From NCBI GenBank assembly GCA_022695795.1, contig MU404055.1, positions 806,001 through 870,000 of the forward strand: a DNA stretch of 64,000 bases, in the 5' to 3' direction. Shown one piece after another: positions 21,461-33,278 of this stretch. The notes under the pieces were generated by a model, which was given only the letters and a program-made list of their open reading frames with translations, was not told the origin of the DNA and did no database searches. This DNA is from Biscogniauxia marginata. Its lineage: Eukaryota > Ascomycota > Sordariomycetes > Xylariales > Xylariaceae. Numbering within the stretch: position 1 is the first letter of the stretch; each line of letters opens with the position of its first letter. The position numbers were made by a program, and so were the translations under genes.

Positions 21461-23025
21461 TTACACCTCGGTTAATGGTGCCTTTTGTATCCATCTACCG
21501 TCTGCTCGTCTATAGTACATCGAACTATCAGCCTGGTAGTCGAGCGATGGACGACCGTGGTTAACATTGCGGCCGTCTTGGTGCGTCGGTAGCGATTCAT
21601 CAGCAGAACGCTTCATTGCTCGACTCTCGACCTGATAGAGGCCGGTCCTCGACGGCGTCGACATCGAGCCTAATCGGTCAGAAGCATGGCCTGGAGACAT
21701 TTTCGGGCTCGTCATGATCGCAGTGATGGAAGTTACAGATGGCAACGACGTGCCGGAGGCGGTAGATGCGGTTGATCCTCTAGGATTATAGCTGACCGGA
21801 GGCTGCGCAGATATGGCCTGGTATCCGGCTGATGGCCGTCTCTTGAGCTCCTGTTCAGGACGCTCATAGTGAGAATAGCCAGGAGGAGCGTAGCCTGGAG
21901 ACAATGGTGGAGGAAAGTTGGCGCCCTGGGGAAATATGGGTTGGGCCGGAGATACTGGAGTTGACTGGGGATTCGAGGCCGAAGCGGGGCCGAAAGGTTG
22001 GGCGAAGCCCGGGTTTCCGCCCTGTCCAAAATTCAAAACCGCTGTAGGCTGTCCGGTCTGATACAACGGCGGAGGTGGTGCCCCATATTCGGCATTCGAC
22101 GGCCGACGCTGGTCAGGGAAGGCAGTTCGATCCATGCTCGAATTGCTTACTGATCGGGCGCGGTATCCCTCGGGGGTTTGGGTCCGATGGCGTCTAGAAT
22201 ATTCATCTTCGCCGTTATTATCATACTCGCTCGCGGCAGACGCCTTGGTGTCGCGTCGCCTCATGCGTACATCACGCCGTATGCGAACACGGCAACCTTG
22301 TTCAGCAACAGTACGGCTCAGTGTTGTACTCTCAGTCAGGCCAGGGAACTTCTTAGCACTGTAGACAATAAAGTCGGCCGACTTAAGATCCATCCTGTGG
22401 TTGGCGTCACCGGCGTTTAGACCGGACATAGAAACATCGTCATTGTCGAGTCGCGGAGTATCACAGTCCTGATCTTGCTCTTCCTTAATCAGTTCGTACA
22501 AACTAAAAACCAAGCGATACCGTCCCTCATGGCGAACAGAAAGGTCTGGGAATAAGAAGTAACCAGCGGGATCTGGCCGGTCGAGATAACAGCAACCCGA
22601 GACGGGAAAGCCGGTGAGAACCGGAGGGGAGGTAGCTGCGGGAGTTTGCACCCTCCCGTGGGCCATAGGGCGGGCGTGCTCAAGGGATGCATAGCAGAAG
22701 AAATCAACATTGTAATCAAAAGTGATGTCTCTCGCGCTTTCAAAAACCTCGCCTTCGAAAACTCGTAGAATGACAACCGGAGGTGGGTCGACCGGGCGGC
22801 GGTCGGCCGAGGCTGTGGGCTCTGAATTAGCAACTGAGGCAGCAAAAGGCGGCATGATTGATTCGTACATTTGGGGCCGGAGCCACATGCGCGGGCACGT
22901 TCTGGCTGCTGGAGCACTTCCAATTGGTACCACAGGTGTCTTCCACCTCTGGTGACTCGATGCTCGCGTTGAACGGGTTGCTTATTATTGAGGCGCGCAT
23001 CCTGCGCAGCCAGGAGGTTGGCCAT
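21461..23025 (-). CDS. veA: velvet-family developmental regulator VeA
   Basis: Two exons on the minus strand (23025-22869 and 22812-21461) give about 502 residues. The velvet domain covers about residues 20-240. The joined sequence reads [20 protein letters not shown], followed by the conserved [19 protein letters not shown] and [14 protein letters not shown] blocks. The later FPGLTEST and [19 protein letters not shown] block separates VeA from VelB, VosA and VelC and includes a basic nuclear-localisation-like cluster near 227-238. The C-terminal half is Pro/Ser/Tyr-rich and disordered. In fungi VeA enters the nucleus in the dark with VelB and joins LaeA to couple sexual development and secondary metabolism. 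The intron has two AGs at its 3' end, and only the second avoids a stop codon. The ATG at 23025 has a good context and the usual short N-terminal extension. Confidence 0.95.
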
Positions 23026-26000
23026 GCTTGACTCTGGCTGGATTGGCTTTCATCATCAGCACTGAATAGCAACTAGGCACGGGCGGGTTACTGCGATGCA
23101 GCACGTCCTTCGAATGTAGCCATCTCGAGGGACAAGGCACGAGGCAAGGGTCTCCACTCGCATATTCTCTTCTTTATACGGCTCAACAGCAACTAAGCGG
23201 CAACTCACCTGTATGGAATGCATCGAAGGCATCTAAGCAATACTGAAATGCCTACAGGCGAGTGGAAGGAGAACTGCTCGTCCACAAAGACGGATGACGG
23301 ACCCAAGTGTGTGGATCGTCAAATTAAAGCAGGTGGACAGCGGGCGGGTTTGAATCCAGGTGGGTTTTGGACATGAAAGAAATCCGTCGAACAAAAGGTA
23401 AGAATCGGGTCGTGTGCGGGCGCGCGTGTGTGTGCGTGCTAAAAGGCGGAAATCGGGATACTTGGAAAGTGGTGTAAGATTCCGTCGAGTTGGGACGTAG
23501 GCGAAGTTTGTTTGGGAACCCGAAGCGCTGGCTTCTGATGCGGGCAGCTGACTCGTTCGACCCCGTATTCAGTCAATTACCACGCTAACGGCCTCGCGGG
23601 AATTTCTCTTATTTCACCAGGACTTCCCAAAGGGCACATTGCCTACTCACGCTTGAGGTCAGTGCCGGGCGAGGGGAGTCAGTTGTCGTCGGCGTCGACA
23701 GCGGCGTAGGGGAGAGGGACGGGTGTGGAAAAGGGAAAAAAAAAAAAAAGGAAAAGAGAGCCAGGAAGACAGATAGAAGGGTAGAATAGTGAGTGTAGTG
23801 GTAGCGTATGTATGTACAGAGTAGGTACGTACTTTTTACTGAGTCCAAGAACGAAGTGAGAAAGGGTGTGACAGCGTGGGAGTGGAGAGGCAAGGGAGAG
23901 CATCGGGACCCCTGATTGGACGGGTGGGCGAATCAGCCGGGTGGTACTTTGTACCGGGGTGGGCAGCGTGTGGGTCGGAGCCCAACCATTCGGCCCTGAA
24001 GTCCATGCTCGGCTGGTGATTGCTCTCCCCTACACCAGATGAATGGGGCTTCGCTGCTTGCATGGGGACTGTGGGAGGATGAGGGCAAGGAAGAGGTAAG
24101 CTAAGCTAGGGAGAGAACATGGACAGTGCGCAGTGCGTGATGACAGATTCGACCCAGCGCCTGATCTTGTATAATACTCCGGACCCAGCAGGGGTGTGAT
24201 TGGCTGCAGACAAGGTTTGTGGGCCCGTAGGCAGGGGGTTTGGGGGCAGCTCTCATCGCTTGGCATTCTTGGCGTGCTTGTATCTTGGTGGAATCGCTTC
24301 CGGAGCCAACCCTACACGCAGCACGCAGCACGCCTTTTTTCCCCTTACAATACCAAACCAAATCTCGGGCCACCCCCCGGTCCCCCTCTTCCCAACTTTC
24401 CCACCGGCGTGGGAATTCCACGCCTGTAGCCTGCAGCCCCTCGAGCATCTGGTAGCCTGTAGGAGGCGCGGAAAGCCTACCGTACCGTATGTGCGACACG
24501 GTACCACATATAACTACCACTATGAACCGGTGGATCCCGTTCGCCCATCTTCCAACCGCATCAGCCATCTCTCTCCAAGAACCAGGATGCCTCTCCCACT
24601 GGCCGACAGACGCCTTGACTCTGCCTCAGAGCAGAGAAGCTCGGAACAGAGACCATGTAATTGTTTGCTCCACTCTCCGTCCTAATAAAAGATTGAAGGG
24701 TCTTGCCGTCCCGACTGTCGCGACGCTATCACCAGCTCGACGGCAAGAAGCGGGCATCGAACAACACATCATGGCGGAGAGCTGCTTGACGAGCGAGATT
24801 ATCTATCAATGCGCAAGTGTAGATACATGAGGGTATATGTGTTGATCGAGGGTTCTATCGAGGGTGTGGCAGGTGAGATGTCTTGCTCTGAAAATGCTCG
24901 GTCAGATCATCTCCTAAGTTGGTGGCGGATATTTTTATTCTCGAGCCAACATGTAACGCTGACTGCAGGCCTAGTGCAAATCTCCCATTTGCGCGGGTTT
25001 TTGCCCATTAATCTTCAGAGCTAATTAGGTAGGTAAAGTGTAATTCAGTGTGGATCAGGGTGCGCTAGTGCGGGCTAGCGCAGGCCATGGTGGATCGAGT
25101 GGATACCCACCCATGTACCACATTCGACCCGAGTCGCTGGGCTTGACATATAATTGTATCAAGCCACAGGATATGGAACTGGATAAAATAAAATATGATC
25201 TGATTGAAAATCATCTCGGTATTGCGGCGCCACTAGTAATTACCGCTGATCAAACGACAAGGTAGGTATTGTGTGCACGAGCTTTGGATCTGGTAGGTTA
25301 GGTAAACAGGCACGGGAGATGTGCCGTGCACCTGAAGCACCGTATTTCATACAGTATGCACAGTACATCCTGTAGACAGACAACACTTATGCAGGCCAAA
25401 ACTAAATACTTACTATGTAGCCTAACCAAAAGCTGGGGTCCAGAGCTAAACTGCCGCAGATCCTCTAGCTCAACTCGAACTCGAACTTTAAAAGGGAATT
25501 CACTACCTACCTATGTATCTGAGGAAGGTACTACTCGAAGATACATGTACTGCCGCGAGAAAGAAAACAAGAATAATTCGAAAACGAAGTATAAAAGCAA
25601 AAAAAAAACAAAAAGAAAAAGAAAGAGCATGCCAGTGTGACAAATGGGGGAGGGGCAGACTTCAACCACCCCCCCTTCCTCTCCACACACACACACACAC
25701 ACTTACCTACACACAAACATCTCAGTCAGTCAGGGTGTGCTTCAAAATACCGACTTGATACTGTCCCACCTCTAGGGCGTCAACCAAGATCAATCAAATC
25801 ATAACGAAACCCGGTCGATAGGTATCGATGCTACCCGAGCTAAGCAGACTAACCGACAGAGAGGGCTCGACAATCTTGAATCGACACCAGGCTGTTTCCG
25901 AACGGCGTAGCAACTCAACAAATCATTATCGTCTGGGCGCTTGTTTGACAAACCTCTCATCCCGGTACGCCCAGGTCATCCGTACCACAGCGTTGGTTTT

Positions 26001-28797
26001 ATGTGACCAAGAGCGAGCCAGTGGCTCAGCCGTCCAACCAGGATCCCTCCTCTCTGTCCAACACAGTAGCAGAACGGAAACCGATCACCGGGGATTCGCA
26101 GCGTTGTATCAAGATTCGGTGGCTCCATCGACGGTTCTCTTACGTCGACGGAATACACTTGACAGGTGCCACCTTGACATATGCCGAGCCCAACTTACTG
26201 TGCTTGTTAGGGCACTTTTAGCAGTGTCCATGACAACATTGCCTACGCCACATCCTATTGCGTAGCGGCCCACCACGGCGGAATGGCTAGGTAACTTACG
26301 TTGTGAGGTGGTTTAGCACCATCTGATTGGCAGCCAGCCTGCTAAACTTCGCCCGGGGTCCTTCACACTCCCATCGTCTAATTCCTCTTCGTCGCAGATC
26401 CAAGGTGGCGGCACGCCAAGTTCCCAAGGTCTCGTATGAACACTGTTCTCCAAAAGCTTGTTATTACCGCCGGTCTGCTTCATTGCTCTGAACTGCACCC
26501 ACTGGCCTGCTCTCGTGAGTTATATACATCTTATGCGGCTTGCTTAGAGCTGCCATTTTCGAATATCATCTTTCGATATTCGACGTCTCACGAGAACAGG
26601 AGCCAGTCAGATGCCTTCCGCCGCTGAGCTAGCTGTCTTATCTAACCACGCGTAGCGCATGTGTCTCGTTGTGTGGTCGCTTTCGCTTTCCTTTTTTGTT
26701 TTTTTTTTATTCGCAAACGTGCTTCGGCAGATAGCCGTGGGGCCTCACCAGCTCCCGATGGCTATTGATCCATCACTCAACTACCCAAGTCTAGTCCAAC
26801 ATGTGTTCCTAACTACCCTGAAGGCCGAGACAAACTTCCTCCCCGGACTAGCTTGCTCTAGGCCTTGCACCGAAGAGACATTAAATTCATCGACAGAGCT
26901 TGTCCATAAAATCGTGATCCAGAACTGCAATTCACACTGCTAGGGATTTCTGACACGGCCTTCTTGGAAGGTCTAGCCCGCGTCTGATGAGGGAGTCGCC
27001 ATGATGTATGATTAGCACCATGTCGTATGGTAAACCCACGCACCAGTATCTATCTCCTTTGATGAGTCGCTATGACAAGACATTAGACCATCATGAAGCC
27101 AATGACGCTAAGACATGCTCGTGGCTGTGAACTATGGTGTTCAGGCATTACCAGTATTTCATTGTAACAGGACTCCCTATCGAGTTGAGGTCATGATCAA
27201 GCTTGATTATTTCCTGGGCATGCTCAAAGCAACCAGACATAACAACTAACTTCTTGGATCACTTTTCGCCGGAACAGAGACGGGTAGTTTGAAACCACCC
27301 ACCCAGACATAAAGTCATAAGAGCTTTTGACGAGATAGGAAGAGAATAGTAGCTTCCTAACTACCTAAACAGATAAAGTGATCAGGGCCTGTGAAACCGG
27401 CACCGGATACTTACATCAAATGTTGCAGAGGACGAATTCGATCGGGGAGGGCTTCTCCTCATACGACCAATAACCCTCCTCCACTCCGCTCCCCCTCGAC
27501 TACTACTCCACGATCAGGAGCCCTTCGTCATGTCGGTACCATCCTTTATTTTTCACCCAGAAGCAAGGTCATTTGTCCAAAAAAAGCTAGCTGGGTATCT
27601 TCGCACAGATCGCCCACTTCCACAACATTCCCTCTTGGGACTCAGGAAATTGCCATGCTGCATCGTGATGTCTGGTGTTAATTATTGATGCATCAAGCCG
27701 GTGTGAGATCGAGCGGAGTCGCTAATGCGGCTCGACTGGACTCCCTCTCGTCGTTCTGTGAACGCCGATAGTTCACCAGCCTGCCTGTCATCTTTTCTGT
27801 TCTCACCCTGGTTGTTCTCGATGGCCAGACCCTTTTAAGATGTGGCGCCTGTTGCTTCCCGTCTCGGATTCCCTCTATACTATGTGTAGGGTAGGGTGGT
27901 CAATGCGGACCAACCCATGCCTTGGGAAGATCAGGCAGTTCTAGTCGCACCGGGGGCCCGGGTCTCTCTCCATGGTATAGGAACGTGGAAAATTTACCCG
28001 GCTGTTAAGGCTAGCAAGTGGTGTTAGCTGACGTATATTCTTTCATAACAGCTATGCTTACTTGCATTTCGTATAGTTCGGCATTGGAGATAGACGTTTG
28101 CGTTTGTCGTCCCTCATCCCTTACCTCTGTAATAGCCAGTGCTTGCAGATGAATTAATTACTTGGCTTTAGTTACACAGGCGCTCTGGCAGCCGAGACTG
28201 GCTCTGTGGCACTTACAGAAGACCAAGAGGGCAAGATACTGCGAGAAGCTGCGTCTTGTCACATACGCATACTTCCAGGTGAACTAAATAAACGGTGGGG
28301 GAATGACCTAAAACCAAAGCAATCACTTCTCATGTTTGTTTTCTCCAAGAAATTTCATCGTCGAAATAGCAGCGTACCGACTCGAATGTTGCGGTGACCG
28401 TAACAATCCGTGTTTTTGGTGCTTGCTGATATACTCGTACCCCCAGGTATGATTTTTCCTTGCGTCCTCCCTTCAACTGCTCATACCTTACATCATGCGA
28501 ACCCGGATATCCAGATCATCTTGCTGAGCCGGTGACATAACCGAACACTTTGCTTAATCCACTCTCGGTCCCGGGCGTCCACGGCGACGGCAGCCGTGAA
28601 GTCACCAAAAACTCCCTTGTGTATTACCTATCATCCTACGGATACCGTTTCCTTGCCCATGCTGTTGATATATCAAATCCGTGTCTTCCCCCTAACCGAT
28701 GATGAACAGGCCCCTTTCTTCAAGTCCCACGTAAATATTTTTTATCCTTATTCCTTCCTTCCTCCCTCCCTCCCTCTCCCCGCATCCTCCCCAAATC
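23026..28797. other. gene-poor region upstream of veA
   Basis: Almost 5.8 kb without a gene I can support. The first 1.5 kb is probably the veA promoter and leader, including a poly-A run near 23736. The rest holds scattered open frames of up to 145 codons (25828-26265, plus strand) and 94 codons (26659-26943) with no recognised domain, a CA microsatellite near 25684-25702, and CTTC/CTCC runs near 28750-28790. Unrecognised small secreted-protein or multi-exon genes cannot be excluded. Confidence 0.45.
25684..25702. repeat. CA microsatellite
   Basis: An uninterrupted run of CA dinucleotides preceded by a C-rich stretch. Confidence 0.85.
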
Positions 28798-29612
28798 TCA
28801 AGCCCATCTCCTAAGCATCTGTTCCGTGCTAATTCTCTCGCCCATCCCGGGTCTCGGCACCGGCCTCCGTCCCCCGGCTCCGGCTCCGGATCGGCCCCCC
28901 AGCCCCGACCTACTGTTGTTGTTGCCGTTGTTGCCGTTGTTGCTCATCAGGGCTCTCGTCTGCGGCGGCGCCGGCGGGGGCGGCACCACAGTCGGGTACG
29001 GCCCGAACCAGCGCTCCTCATCCATCGTCATCTCGCCCACGAAGTTATCGTCGTCGTCATCGTCATCATCATTGTTGTCGTCGTCGCTAGCATTGGGGTT
29101 GCCGCCACCTTTGCGGCGGATGCGATGGCGGCGTTGATGACGGTGATGGTGATGTTGGCTTTGGCGTTGGCTTTGGCGTTGGCGTTGACGGCGGCGGCGG
29201 CGGCGGAGCAGGACCTGCTGCCAGCAGTGCGCGAGCGCGCAGATCATGATCGTACCTACTATCACGCAGATTACGCCCACGGCGACTTTGAGGCGTGTGT
29301 GGAGTTAGTCATCGGTGGTATGCCTGGATCTGTTCTAGGTGCTCCTGGGATAGGTAGGCTACAGAGGAGAGGGGGAGGAGGGGATGAAGAGAACTTCGTA
29401 GACTACTTACCCGCCGTCCCGAAGGCCCGCGGGAAGTTGGTCGACACGGACGTCCCGGTTTGCGCGGTCTCGGTGGGGTCATCATTTGCTTTTTCGGTAT
29501 CCTGTTGGGCGTGGCTAGTGGCTGGCGCGAGAAGCAGGAGGAGGAGGAGGAAGGATGGGAAAGGGATAGGGCAGATAGACGGTAGTAGTAATGATGGTGA
29601 GGATAGAGGCAT
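28798..29612 (-). CDS. small single-pass membrane protein with signal peptide, unknown function
   Basis: Two exons (29612-29411 and 29285-28798) join over a 125-nt intron (donor GTAAGT, branch GACTAAC, acceptor CAAAG) in phase, giving about 229 residues. In order: an N-terminal signal peptide with a Leu run (about 1-35, ending near APATSHAQQ); a short Thr/Asn/Asp-rich outside segment with potential O-glycosylation; a transmembrane helix formed across the splice (AVGVICVIVGTIMICALAHC, about 68-88); a strongly basic Arg/Gln/His stretch; a run of Asp; a Pro-rich FGPYPTVVPPPPAPP segment; and a C-terminal STEQMLRRWA. The topology is that of a type I surface protein with a disordered cytosolic tail, as in fungal wall-stress-sensor-like proteins, but no WSC or Cys-rich domain is present. 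Low complexity makes this model moderate in confidence. Confidence 0.6.
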
Positions 29613-31742
29613 TATTATTTAACTAGCTACCGTGGTGATGAAACGGGAAAGTGGCCGTGGGAAAAGCCAGCCCATACAAAGAAGAGCCGAGACGAGTAGA
29701 TAGGTAAGTAAGTAAAGTAATAGTTTTCCGTAGGTGAGCGGTAGAAACTACTCATCTACGAGCCTGGAATATCTTACACGGCTCGACCAAAAAAAAAAAA
29801 AAAAGAGCAACATGAGACAGGATGGGATGGCTAGATAGAAGAACAACCTATAGCCATGTTATCGACCTACCTACTTTTCTTTCTCCTCAGCGGTTCTCTC
29901 CCCTTTTCGTTCCCCTTCTCTTCCATATCACCGACACCTCCAACTACCGATCCAAGACTGGGGGTTTTTTTTTTTACGAGGTCAAGAACGAAGAAGAAAA
30001 ACCTAGATCGCGAACACGGGGGGTTTTCAAGATTTCGGCGATGGCCTTGTAACTTAAATTGCGACGACATCCCTGCACCAGACGAACTACACACCGCACA
30101 CCAGGAACCTGTCGATTACGAAGACTCTTTTTGAAAGGTTGGGCAACTCGCTGGTATAGGGTCTATTTTTCTGTTTCATATTGTTTATCAGGCACTCGGT
30201 ACATAATTAAGTGACGTCCATACCGATCGATGTCAAGATCAAAGGAAATTTATAAATCAGCTGCTCAGATATAGTATAGTGTAGAACAATGCCTGCCTAC
30301 TTACCTAGGTACCTTACCTACTTAACTATGATATTTAGTTTCGGGATATCAGGCCGGAATCCCCCAAACTTAGAGTTTCTTTTTCCCTCCTCTCTTCAGA
30401 TAAATTTCATCAACAAGTTTTGTGTTCTTTTCTTAATACGGAGTCCGAGATCAAGCAGACTACTAGATTGGGATACGGAAACTCATTTCCTCTACCTAAA
30501 TCACCTTCCTTTCTTCCCTTTCTTCCCTTTCTTCTTCTTCTTTTCTACAACGCGTCTAGAGCCCCGTCCCTTTCCCCAATTGAATCACTACATACAGCAG
30601 CACGAAATATATATATATATACAGGTATTGCATGTCCTGTTTTGGTCTGGGCACTGGATATGCTCCGCGCAGACATACACACGCGGATTATCAACCAAGC
30701 AAGTCTCGTGTTCCTCGCAAGAGCGGATCCATTCGCTGTCAGGGAATTGACTGGAATGAAAGCGTCGGATTCTATAAAGAGACACGAAGAAACGGGATTG
30801 TCAGAGTCATGGGGAAATATTTTTATCGCTTCTTCGTCTCATTCTTCTGCGTCTCATATTGTGTGCGATATTGTAGGTCTTGAAATACATACTATATAAA
30901 ATCCGTCTAAACCTAACTCCAGCTTGGCCGTGAAGTGGCCAGCCTTTTTTTTTCTCATCTAACTGTCCTTAACTAATTCATCTTTCAGTCACCGTTGAAG
31001 ACTTGTGTATACGGCATTCATAATTCTAGCTGAAGGGAAATAACCCTTTCAATATCTCATATCTAGTATCATTATATCATCTCGACCCGCAAGACCCAGC
31101 CTTACTTAGCTTTATGATTCTTTTTTCCTTGGAACCCCTTTTTTTACTTAGTTCTTTTTGAACTGGTTATGACCCAGGTCACAACTGTAAAGACATCTCG
31201 ACGTAACTTAACCGTCACTTTGCTTCAATATAACATACCTGCCGACTTAGCCGGACCGATAGCGTGTTATTTGTTATATACATACCCATCCTCCCTCCCA
31301 CCCTCCTTTCTTGATCCTATACGAGATATGTGTTTTATGGGCTTACCCGCGTCACTCAACCCCTTTCCCCCCTTTCTCTGGTGACCCCCGCTGACACGAA
31401 ACAAGACCGTGACTTTCTCAACGCAACCGCCGGTATAATGCTCTGTCGCTTTTCTGGTGTGAAAGGGGGAGATATACCTATACAAGCGAAACTTTTATGC
31501 CTAGTTAAAACTATACATATCTTCACATCTATTAAAAAAATTAAAAAATTTTTTCTTTTTTTAATTTTTCTTTTGGCAGTTTGGAGGCCCACCCTGACCC
31601 GAGGACTGACCGCTCCAGTGCGTACGCTTAGATCAGTCCCCCCTCCAATGTTCCTAGAGCTAGATGGCATGGTTGTCGAGTGTGGCTACTACGATGGGCG
31701 TGTTGTCGTATATGGCTGTTACGGTGTTCTACTTGGCACTTG

Positions 31743-31820
31743 ATTCCCCTTTTCTTTTCTCTTTTTTTCTCTTCTTGTTCTTTTTGTTCTTTCTTTTCTT
31801 TTCTTTTCTTTTCTTTTTTG
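31743..31820. repeat. CTTTT-type polypyrimidine tract
   Basis: An almost pure pyrimidine tract with a TTTTC period. On the minus strand it is an A-rich tail directly downstream of the tRNA-like B-box motif. Confidence 0.8.
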
Positions 31821-31930
31821 CATCGAAGGGGGATTGAACCCTAACCTTTCGATCTTGGGGATTGGACTCTTTTTTTTTCTTTTTTTTCGACTGTGCCATT
31901 CTACGTGCCCAAGTGGTTTCCCACTTGGGC
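31815..31930 (-). ncRNA. candidate tRNA-derived/Pol III-type element (degenerate)
   Basis: Read on the minus strand: a perfect 10-bp hairpin with a GAAA tetraloop (31930-31907); then TGGCACAGTCGA (31898-31887), which matches the tRNA A-box consensus TRGCNNAGYNGG at all but the last base; then a purine run; then GGTTCAATCC (31840-31831), a good B-box. Start-to-start A/B spacing is 58 nt. An A-rich tail follows. No complete cloverleaf can be drawn: the acceptor and D stems do not pair and the T stem has only three good pairs. It is therefore not a functional tRNA gene; a tRNA pseudogene or SINE-like relic fits better. The motif match alone could be chance. Confidence 0.3.
31907..31930 (-). other. 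perfect 10-bp hairpin with GAAA tetraloop
   Basis: GCCCAAGTGG and CCACTTGGGC are exact reverse complements separated by four bases. On the minus strand the loop is GAAA, a GNRA tetraloop. No T-run that would make it a classical terminator follows immediately. Confidence 0.7.
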
Positions 31931-33278
31931 GATTATTTCTAAGGCAATTGCGCATTATATGTCTTACTAGGGAATACTATATGCCTAGAGAGGGAGCGGT
32001 TGTGGTGATGGATAGCCGGAGTTGGTGTCGGTGCTGTTGTCGGAAGGACAGGCGCTAGACGTTGCTCCGACATTGTCGTGTGTTGACTATGGATACGCGA
32101 CGGAGGATAAGGCGTAGAGGAGACAAAGGGCTTACGCTCCTACGAGGTAAGAATTAGCTTGATGTAAGGACCATCTGAACTCGAATAAAAATAGGAGGGA
32201 GGGAGGGAGAGGGAAAAGGGGGGGAGAGAAGGGGGGAAAGGGGGGGAAAGGGGCAAAGGGGAAAAAAGGAGAAGGAGAGCGATATGACGGCTCATACAAA
32301 TGACTAGCGCAACTGTTGATAATACATATATTTCAATAAAAATAAAGAGGCGGGAAGAAAAAAACGAGAGATAAGGTCTTAGAGCTGTCAGTCAGCTTCA
32401 GATATAGGCCACAGCTGAAAAGCCTCATTCACCAGCCCTGGTAACTACTAATGACGAGGGGCTCCGTACCCCGTCATCGTCATGAGAGAGATGAATTTTT
32501 TTGAAGTATTAAATAGTGGTGAGCATTTGAAACCCCAGCATAAATATGTATCTTAAAGGTTCGTACTAAGCATAGTAATCCTCTAGAAAGGGGACTTCTA
32601 TATAAAATTTATCAGTTTGAATAAAACGCACCTAAATACAATTAAGTCCACTTCGACCGCATGCTACAAACCACTTTAGTTAAGGGATAGATTCACGTTC
32701 ACTTTAAAAGCAGTATATAGTACAGAGTAGAAATGCATTGAATCGAATCATAATTGCCACTACACACTCTCACCACCTCTTTCCCCCCCATCCCCTACGT
32801 ACATTACATTACTCAAATCACCACAAACGATAAGGGATATTCGTCAACGCCTCCCTTCTTTTACCTCCCCCCCCCCCCTTCTCTTCCCTACTTCCTCAAA
32901 GAAATTTAAAAAGACGAAGGGTATCAATCAAATAACAATAAGCGAGGGTATCTGTCTCTATCTTCCTTCCTTCCTTCCTCCCTCCATTCCCTGTGGCCGA
33001 AGAATTTCGTAAAAACTTTTCATAATCATCATTAAAATGAGCGAATAAACACCCGGGGCCAACAATAGGCTAGGCCGAGTCGAATCTTGTCGACAAACGA
33101 GTGAAGTCGGGGGTATTTTTTTTTTTGTATTATTAGTGTTAAAGGGTTCCTCATGGTGCTTGGTTCTTGTGCCTGTAAGAGTCGGCTCGCGGGTCCCGTG
33201 CCCCGGGCGAAATTAATTAATCCTAAAGGAAACAACTGTCAAGCCCTCTGGGCGATGATGTGCTAGCTAGCCTTACAG

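Larger units (their letters stand above)
29613..33278. other. AT- and homopolymer-rich intergenic region
   Basis: About 3.7 kb with no recognised protein-coding gene. It holds poly-A/poly-T runs (29790, 29966), an AT microsatellite near 30608, a CTTTT-rich tract (31743-31820), the candidate Pol III-type element at 31815-31930, purine-rich blocks near 32190-32275, and a poly-C run near 32868. The open frames of 137-159 codons here are low-complexity. Confidence 0.5.

Noticed and set aside
25828..26265. 145-codon plus-strand ORF
   Set aside because: Balanced but motif-free translation, no signal peptide or domain, and comparable frames in other phases; likely chance.
26659..26943. 94-codon ORF with a signal-peptide-like start and several Cys
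   Set aside because: The hydrophobic start is encoded by a T-rich tract, and the rest has no recognisable secreted-protein pattern. A small effector cannot be excluded, but nothing positively supports it.
28826..29622. plus-strand ORFs of 103 and 165 codons
   Set aside because: Shadows of the minus-strand signal-peptide/membrane protein; their Leu/Ser/Ala runs come from antisense Asp, Arg and His codons.
31815..31900. functional tRNA gene
   Set aside because: A-box and B-box are present, but acceptor, D and anticodon stems do not pair, so it is kept only as a low-confidence tRNA-derived element.
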